Part shown: piece by piece, positions 58,501 to 64,000 of the stretch
Layout: each line of letters opens with the position of its first letter
How positions within the stretch are numbered: position 1 is the stretch's first letter
NCBI GenBank assembly: GCA_021836865.1
Contig: JAKBHH010000002.1
Span: 1-64,000, forward strand
DNA length: 64,000 nt
Direction: 5' to 3'
Source: Acidobacteriota bacterium
GTDB lineage: Bacteria; Acidobacteriota; Terriglobia; Terriglobales; Acidobacteriaceae
The notes under the pieces: generated by a model
Seen by the model: only the letters and a program-made list of their open reading frames with translations
Database searches by the model: none
Told to the model about the DNA's origin: nothing
Made by a program: the position numbers and the translations under genes

Positions 58501-59184
58501 AATTCCGGCGCGCTGAACACCTACAATCTGAAGGTTGAAAAGGCCCTTAGCCAGTTCGATATCCCGCAGCGCGTCGTCCTGGCCTGGACCTACGATCTGC
58601 CCTTCGGTAAAGGCAAGAGGTTCGCCAATCAGGGCGGAGTTGTGAACGTGCTTGCAGGTGGATGGACCATTGCCGCCGTCCAGAAGTATCAAAGCGGCAC
58701 TCCACTCAGCGTAACCTCGCCGGGCTGGACCTCTGGCATCTTTGGCGGAGGCGAAGGCGCAACCGGTTCATCCAGCCGTCCCAACATCGTTTCCGGAAAG
58801 AGCTTTAGCGCGCTCCACGGAAAATATGTCTGGGGCCAGAGCCGCCTCTTAAATCAGACTGCCTTTACTCCTGCCGCCAACTTCACCTTTGGCAACGCGC
58901 CCCGCGCCCTTGGCGTGCGCGAACTCTTCAACGACACTGAGGATTTCAATGTCGCCAAGGCCATCCCCATGTATACCGAACGGGTCCAGGCAAACTTCCG
59001 GGTGGAGTTCTTCGACGTCTTCAACCGGCACCGCTTCACCGGTTTTGACACCTCAGTGACGTGTAGTACCTCGTTGTCGCAAACCTGCGACCCGCTGGTC
59101 AATACAAACTCAAACTTCGGGAACGCTTCGGGCCTTGCCTATGGCCCAAGAAACATCCAGGGCGTCCTGAGGATCACCTTCTGA
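55558..59184 (+). CDS. TonB-dependent receptor, Oar-like
   Basis: RGTLTGSVKDTTGASISGASLNLTETNTGSRYTAVSSDQGLFKFPELPPGTYALTV; VPWLYNGRDKTFFFFNYEGFRQQNGG; C-terminal FDVFNRHRFTGFD...NIQGVLRITF. Confidence 0.92.
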   Translation: MLKRRHTMNHTSCTAQRPCYLAVWLLLTLCLMAGIPAVAQSGRGTLTGSVKDTTGASISGASLNLTETNTGSRYTAVSSDQGLFKFPELPPGTYALTVTSQGFESFTQSGITVYVGSTATVNPALKVGASSQSVTVYSDASHLGTESSDEGFTMSPQVLESLPLPFGGEIRNPLEFAALSPGFAGTMTNNPSSPPSGNFKLSGGQQGGGDILLDGATTELASANMQVTYGFSVEAVSEFKVMTNTFDAQFGSASGGVVNLVSKQGTNDLHGSAYDLLKNRVLDANSWLNDYQNAVFGPNSTTKPIDTQNDFGASIGGPVRVPWLYNGRDKTFFFFNYEGFRQQNGGTSLLSAPTQAMLGGDFSSLLSPLTVGGQTFQAHILYDYSTCTGANQGQPCQAYPNNKITESADPVFAAASKVMPAAPTGATSPYFNINDTSSNHEQADMWNIRIDENINARNKITGSYFTGNMPYISTQSLGPLYTGGNIQGNKYVRLGYDFFVSPTLLNHFNAGFTRRHRLETSGEGGFGGNWATKFGLKGVGNSVFPKFTYNYPGNGINSPSDGDSVFDDNVFQYDDTVSWQKGRHSLRFGGEFRAAQFNLGILTGSAGQFNFNQGPTSTPSDTNSGFGFASFYRGAASNAYIDIPQINGWRAKYVALFAADDWKFNSKLTFNLGLRYDMPIPVTEAHNRMSYVDPTLPNPGAGGLPGAYVFEGSGAGRLGGSSPQSVFTKAFGPRVGLAYSVDPNTVIRAGYGIFYSTQRIGGFAENDSQGFFSSYTYPTPASIQTPAVVLSQITAYPGKLPPFIDPTVMNGQGNALFLESKVDRPGTIQNWTLDVQRQLPFQTIIDVAYVGAHGDHLQAFLHDPNQGLPVNQARGACLQVNIANQAGNPACAGQTVVAAPYAGFNGTVSQALRPFPQYGTVTVDSATMDDPFGDYTYNALQVQATKRAGNGLTVLANYSWSKNLTNADSEYPTEAAWEGNGNSGALNTYNLKVEKALSQFDIPQRVVLAWTYDLPFGKGKRFANQGGVVNVLAGGWTIAAVQKYQSGTPLSVTSPGWTSGIFGGGEGATGSSSRPNIVSGKSFSALHGKYVWGQSRLLNQTAFTPAANFTFGNAPRALGVRELFNDTEDFNVAKAIPMYTERVQANFRVEFFDVFNRHRFTGFDTSVTCSTSLSQTCDPLVNTNSNFGNASGLAYGPRNIQGVLRITF

Positions 59185-59238
59185 CGACACAGGACGAACC
59201 GGTCCTGTTCCGTCCGACGTTTGAAAAGCAAGCCAACA

Positions 59239-59268
59239 CTCCCGGACCTCTTCATCGAGGTCCGGGAG
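59239..59268. terminator. Perfect 12-bp GC-rich hairpin downstream of the TonB receptor gene
   Basis: ctcccggacctc-ttcatc-gaggtccgggag: 12/12 stem with a 6-nt loop, 54 bp after the stop; no strong T-tract follows. Confidence 0.65.
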
Positions 59269-59347
59269 AAATGCACCTCTAACTCGACACACAATCCAGA
59301 CAGCAGGACGATCGACCTATTAGAAAAACACCGTACAGGATCGCGCA

Positions 59348-61276
59348 ATGGGATTCAGTGACGTGAAAGTACACTACTATCAATCCATGTCTCGCTTCCG
59401 CTGCCGGCGATTTCTGTTTTTTATTGCAGTGACTCCGACGGTATGCGTGCTCGCGTCAGTTGGCACTGCGCAGGTTGCCGATTCAACGATACAGGCCAAA
59501 GTAGAGGAACATTTTCTCGCTGCGCAGCAGGCGCAGCAGCAGGGCCGCCTCGACGTGGCGGCGCATGAATATCAGACCGTCCTGCATCTTCAACCGGAAA
59601 TACCCGAGGTGTACGTAAACCTTGGGTTGGTCTACTACGCCCAAGGCAAATTCGAAGATTCTGCACGCGCGTTGGCAACAGCCGAAAAGTTGAAACCCGG
59701 CATGCACGGGGTGAACCTCTGGCTCGGAATCGATTTGGTGAGGCTCAACAGGCCTGCCCAGGGTGTCACTCTCCTGCGCGAGGCCGTTCGTCAGGACCCG
59801 AACGAAAAATTGGCGCAAAGCTGGCTGGGAACTGCGCTGTGGGACGATGGGCAGATGGATGCGGCTTTGAGTCAATTGCGAAAGGCTTCCTCGCAGTTTC
59901 CCGACGATCCCGATCTGCTTTTCGCTCTGGGCGAGGCATACGGCAAGGCCGCCAACCAGCAGTCGGAGCAGCTATTGGAAGACTCCGCTGGAACAGCCAT
60001 CTCTGACCGGATCTATGCGGGCTTGTACGCTGCCGAGCACGATTGGACCAAGGCTGAAGGGCATCTTCGCCGCGCCATCCTGCGCGATCCGCACTCGGTG
60101 GAAGCGCATCTCGATCTTGCCGAGGTATTTCTCGATCAAGCTCAACTGCCGGCCTCGTTAGAGCAGCTTGAGGTGGCGCGTCGCATGTCTCCAAATTCGG
60201 CAACCGTCCTGGCACGCTCCGGGGAGTTGCTGATTCTCTCAGGGCAGCTTCCAGAGGGGCTTTCCAGCATTGAGCAAGCGCTCAAATTTGACGAAAGTGA
60301 AGCTCTTGATGCACTGGGACTTCCTGTGGGAGACCACATCTCTGCCAACATGGCGAGCGCTGATCTTCTCGCCCTGTGTCATGCAGCGGAGGAGAAGCTG
60401 GAGGCGCTGCAGCCGTCAAACCTCGCAAGGGATGTCGCTTTGGCGGGATTGTATGCAAGATCAGGGGATGACGAAGCCGCTGCCCGTGCTTACAGGCGGA
60501 TTGGACTGACCCCGCAAATCGAAAGGCAGACAAAAGATGTCTTTCGCCAGGCGATGGATGCGGTGCATCAGCACCGTTATGAAGCAGCCGAAGCCGCTTT
60601 AGTTCGCTGGTTGGCACTTCATCCTGGAGATCTATCCGCACGCTACGAATTGGTTATTGTGCGTCGTCAAATCTCCACGACGCAGATTGAAAGGCTCTAT
60701 GCTGTTGCGCCAGACTCTTACCAGCTACATCAACTTCTCGGGCAGCTTTACGTTGCGCGCGAGGAGGACGACAAGGCGCTGGCGGAGTATCGCGCTGCAG
60801 CCGACGCCGCGCCTGACCTTCCCGATGTTCACTTCTGGCTTGGTCACCTCTATTGGAAACACGGCGATGCAGACCATGCTCTCGCCGAATTCACGCGGGA
60901 ATTGCAATTGGATCCAGGTCATCCCGAAGCGAATGGCGAACTTGGCGCCATTCTTGTAGCCGAAGACCGAGCCGGAGAAGCAATTCCGCATCTCGAGTCG
61001 GCAATCCGCAGCAAGCCGGATCTTTGGCCCGCCTATGCGCAACTGGGCAGGGCATACGCAATGGAGAAACACTACGCTCAGGCTGAAGCGGTCTTGAGGC
61101 GTGCCCTTGCCCACGATGCCGACGCCTCCACGCACTATCAGCTCGGGTTGGTCCTTCGCAGCGAGGGCAAGACCGCGGAGGCGGCTCAGGCATTCGCCAA
61201 AGTGGCCGCCATAAAGAACGAAAAGTTAGCGGGACCTTCCTCCAACGACGCCGCAAACGAGAGAGTCAAACGATGA
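59348..61276 (+). CDS. Secreted tetratricopeptide-repeat protein
   Basis: Multiple TPR units, e.g. AHEYQTVLHLQPEIPEVYVNLGLVYYAQGKFEDSARALATAEKLKPG; hydrophobic N-terminus FLFFIAVTPTVCVLASVGTAQ (probable start ~59387). Confidence 0.9.
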   Translation: MGFSDVKVHYYQSMSRFRCRRFLFFIAVTPTVCVLASVGTAQVADSTIQAKVEEHFLAAQQAQQQGRLDVAAHEYQTVLHLQPEIPEVYVNLGLVYYAQGKFEDSARALATAEKLKPGMHGVNLWLGIDLVRLNRPAQGVTLLREAVRQDPNEKLAQSWLGTALWDDGQMDAALSQLRKASSQFPDDPDLLFALGEAYGKAANQQSEQLLEDSAGTAISDRIYAGLYAAEHDWTKAEGHLRRAILRDPHSVEAHLDLAEVFLDQAQLPASLEQLEVARRMSPNSATVLARSGELLILSGQLPEGLSSIEQALKFDESEALDALGLPVGDHISANMASADLLALCHAAEEKLEALQPSNLARDVALAGLYARSGDDEAAARAYRRIGLTPQIERQTKDVFRQAMDAVHQHRYEAAEAALVRWLALHPGDLSARYELVIVRRQISTTQIERLYAVAPDSYQLHQLLGQLYVAREEDDKALAEYRAAADAAPDLPDVHFWLGHLYWKHGDADHALAEFTRELQLDPGHPEANGELGAILVAEDRAGEAIPHLESAIRSKPDLWPAYAQLGRAYAMEKHYAQAEAVLRRALAHDADASTHYQLGLVLRSEGKTAEAAQAFAKVAAIKNEKLAGPSSNDAANERVKR

Positions 61277-62823
61277 TCCAGTATCGAGCAGTCGCGTTTG
61301 CGTTTCATTTCATTGCCTGTGTCTCGTCGTTAAGCGCGCAATCTACAGCGATGGACGAGGGTGTGCAGCAGATTCGTGAAGGCCACTTCGATCAGGCACT
61401 GGTCAAGCTAGAGCAGGCGCATCGCATTGCACCGCAGAATGCCACAATTGAAAATCTTCTAGGAATCACCGAGACCAAGCTCGGTCATATCGAGAAAGCC
61501 GACAACCATTATCGCAACGCAATCCACCTTGAGCCCTCGCAGGCGGCGCCGCATAGGAATTTAGGGTTCAATCTTCTTAATCTGAAGGATTACGTCCACG
61601 CGGAATCTGAGTTACGCGAAGCATCCCGCCTGGATCCCAACGACGAGTTTGCCCATTTCTATCTTTTGCTGCTTGCGTTGGCCACAAACAAGGATGCGGA
61701 CGCGCTCGCGGAAGCATCTCGTGCAGGGAAGTTGGTCGACAACGATCCGGAGGCCGGTGCGAGACTGGTAGAAGCAGAGATTCGCACGGGACATGCAAAC
61801 GAGGCCGCCGGCCGTATTGAGCAATTGGAAAATGCCAATCAGATTTCGCCGGAGCGGGAATATCAGATCGCGATTCTTCTCAGCCAGCATGCACTTTATG
61901 CTGAGTCTGTCCACTGCTTCCGACGAATTGCGTCGCTCAATCCAACATGGGAGAGCCGCTATAATCTGGCACTCGCGTTGTTGTATGACGGCCAGTCCCC
62001 CGAGGCCTCGACGCTCCTGACTGCGTTGCACAACGAGCGGCCTGCGAATGCCGATGTGCTCATGTTTCTTGGCTCGGCATTGGAGATGCAGCAAAAGATG
62101 CCTGCGGCGCTGGAAGCCTATCGCGCTGCCCTTGTGGCCGATCCATCCAACCCAGACAGAACGCTCGATTACACACGTTTGCTGATGGACATGGACCGCT
62201 ACGACGAGGCAATTCAGGTTGTCCAGACCGGCCTCGGGGAAACCGCCTCGACGGTGCCACTGCAACTGCGGCTGGGCGCGATCGAAATGGTAAAAGGGAA
62301 CTACGCCGCAGCGCGCGACGCGTTCCAATCGACACTCGAGATCGATCCGCAGCTCGATACCGCCTATGTTGGTCTTGCGCAGACCTATGCTCGCCAGGCC
62401 AACGACCTTGAGGCCGTTCGCATCCTTGAAGCGGCGCGCAAAAGGCTGCCCGGTCACTATCTTTTGGAGTATTACTTTGGCTTGTTAGCCAGCCGCCTTG
62501 GTCGCGAGCAGGAGGCGATTCTCGCGCTCGAGAATGCAGCAAAGTTGCAGCCCAGCTCTCCTGAACCGTTCTTTGAGCTGGGTAAGGTTTATGCGTCGCA
62601 ACAAGACTGGCCCAAGGCCCGCGACGCATTCATCCACGTCGTTGAGTTGAATCCGCAATTCGCTCCTGCCCACTACCAGTTGAGCCAGGTTTATGCGCGA
62701 ATAGGGCTGCGTTCCAAAGCCGAAGATGAGGCGCACCTGACCCGCACTTTGGTTGAGGCGCAACGCGACCAAGCGATCAAAGAACAACGTGAGCGCGGCG
62801 CAGGCTTCCAACCGCAGCCGTGA
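61273..62823 (+). CDS. Secreted tetratricopeptide-repeat protein
   Basis: ALVKLEQAHRIAPQNATIENLLGITETKLGHIEKADNHYRNAIHLEPSQAAPHRNLGFNLL; ATGA overlap with the previous TPR gene; signal peptide. Confidence 0.9.
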   Translation: MIQYRAVAFAFHFIACVSSLSAQSTAMDEGVQQIREGHFDQALVKLEQAHRIAPQNATIENLLGITETKLGHIEKADNHYRNAIHLEPSQAAPHRNLGFNLLNLKDYVHAESELREASRLDPNDEFAHFYLLLLALATNKDADALAEASRAGKLVDNDPEAGARLVEAEIRTGHANEAAGRIEQLENANQISPEREYQIAILLSQHALYAESVHCFRRIASLNPTWESRYNLALALLYDGQSPEASTLLTALHNERPANADVLMFLGSALEMQQKMPAALEAYRAALVADPSNPDRTLDYTRLLMDMDRYDEAIQVVQTGLGETASTVPLQLRLGAIEMVKGNYAAARDAFQSTLEIDPQLDTAYVGLAQTYARQANDLEAVRILEAARKRLPGHYLLEYYFGLLASRLGREQEAILALENAAKLQPSSPEPFFELGKVYASQQDWPKARDAFIHVVELNPQFAPAHYQLSQVYARIGLRSKAEDEAHLTRTLVEAQRDQAIKEQRERGAGFQPQP

Positions 62824-62981
62824 CAGTTGAGGGCATCTTTGCGTGTGTTGATGTAGAACGACGGCCGGCTCCCCGGTGCAGCGGACAGAGTTCGACGAAC
62901 TCGGATCGACTCGCAGGATGACCAGTCCAGTTATGGTGCCGCAGAGAATCCAGCGGTGCCCGCCCCTTGAGGGGTTTGAAG

Positions 62982-63347
62982 TCATTGCCCACAGCTCCTT
63001 TTCGCCTCCAGCAGATGGCGGACGTTCAAGATGGTCGCCTCATCCGGGGCTGGTGCCCGACGCAGATCGACACCGGCAAAGCGCCGCAGCGCGGGCGACT
63101 CATGCAGCGCATCTTCAACTACCGGATCAGGAATCGCGAGCGATTGCTGCCACAAGCAGGCGCGCAGCACGATCTCAAGTCCTGCTGGCTTGCGGCCGAC
63201 TTCGCCCTTCGAATAATGCCCCGCAACCAGGGCGAGCAAGTCGGCCCGCGGCATGACCGCGTTCATCACTTGCAGAAACTGCTCGCGCCGTATCTTCTTT
63301 GAGTTGCGTAAGGACTCTGTTTGCTGGGCCAGCTTAAGCTGCCGCAT
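62982..63347 (-). mobile_element. IS5-family transposase N-terminal remnant
   Basis: MRQLKLAQQTESLRNSKKIRREQFLQVMNAVMPRADLLALVAGHYSKGEVGRKPAGLEIVLRACLWQQSLAIPDPVVEDALHESPALRRFAGVDLRRAPAPDEATILNVRHLLEAK; truncated afterwards, no DDE domain. Confidence 0.85.
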
Positions 63348-63517
63348 CCGTGTCGATCTCTTCGGCCGGGCGCATTCATATGCCGCACCGGGTTGGCCGG
63401 CCGAGCCGATGCCAGGTGCGACAACGGTCTTTGCCTCGCGGGCAGCAGGTGCCTGGCCGTGGCGGCAGTTGCGCCGGCGCGCCGTCCATTCTTGTGGAAA
63501 GGATGAGGGCTCTTCCG

Positions 63518-64000
63518 CTAGTGCACAGGCTCTGCCGAGCCTACCTGGCTTGCGGTTGCAGTGTAGAGATGGCAGTTGTCGGTCGTTTCCTTGAAGCGGA
63601 AGTAGGGGTGAATGAAAAGCATCGCGCGCGCGTCGCCTGAGCCTTCCGCCAGGTCGGTCAGCCACACGCCGTCTGCCTGCCGCTGGTTGTGAATATGCAC
63701 CCAGAATCCCTTGTGCAGGTTGGCCAGCAAGCCGCCCCCAATTTTCAGATCCTGTACCGATTTGATATTCAGGTCAATCAACTCGCCGCTCGCCTCATCG
63801 ACAGACATCGTTCCCTGCATCACCTGCGCAAAGCGCTGATTCATATTTCTGGCCTGGAAGTGAGGATTTGGAACGACGTCGTAAAACAGTACGCTGCGGC
63901 CGTTCACCTCGCCGCGGTGGCCGTGGGTCAGCATCATGGCTTCCAGCATGTCTTCCACCTGCTGGTCCTGCTTGTCCGTTTCTTTCTTCGCGTTGGCCTC
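63518..64000 (-). CDS. C-terminal part of an uncharacterized exported protein, runs off the window
   Basis: Minus strand continues open to 64000 (EANAKKETDKQDQQVEDMLEAMMLTHGHRGEVNGRSVLFYDVVPNPHFQARNMNQRF...IKSVQDLKIGGGLLANLHKGFWVHI). Confidence 0.7.
   Translation of the reverse strand, partial: EANAKKETDKQDQQVEDMLEAMMLTHGHRGEVNGRSVLFYDVVPNPHFQARNMNQRFAQVMQGTMSVDEASGELIDLNIKSVQDLKIGGGLLANLHKGFWVHIHNQRQADGVWLTDLAEGSGDARAMLFIHPYFRFKETTDNCHLYTATASQVGSAEPVH

Overview
This 64 kb window looks like an Acidobacteriota-type chromosome segment. The evidence is Oar-like TonB receptors without SusD, CRTAC1 and TPR proteins, a membrane-bound winged-helix regulator, and Ig-repeat giants with a GCGGGG C-terminus. 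Left to right it contains: (1) a 2590-aa surface protein with an N-terminal lipase-like domain, NHL repeats and tandem Ig-like repeats; (2) a tRNA-Asn 3' fragment, a tyrosine integrase and an excisionase-like HTH protein; (3) an accessory gene cluster (~10.0-24.8 kb) with a NitT/TauT-type ABC transporter, a Tat-exported HMA protein, a DUF169 protein, a flavin-dependent halogenase-like enzyme, an Asp-nucleophile alpha/beta hydrolase, three AhpD/CMD proteins, a TonB receptor, a reductive-dehalogenase-like double [4Fe-4S] protein and an MFS carrier; (4) a plant-polysaccharide degradation cluster (25.1-39.7 kb) whose alpha-galactosidase carries an in-frame TAG; (5) an eroded region (39.7-46.2 kb) with glyoxalase, SRPBCC, tyrosine recombinase, IS3 and phage Gp157 remnants around an intact YCII/ECF42-like sigma pair and a CLC channel; (6) a second carbohydrate locus (49.9-62.8 kb) with GH130, MFS, TonB receptor and two secreted TPR proteins; (7) an IS5-type fragment and a partial gene at the right edge. 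The most interesting unit is the 10-24.8 kb cluster, which has no pathway I recognise. All family calls were made by eye from the translations; no database search was run.
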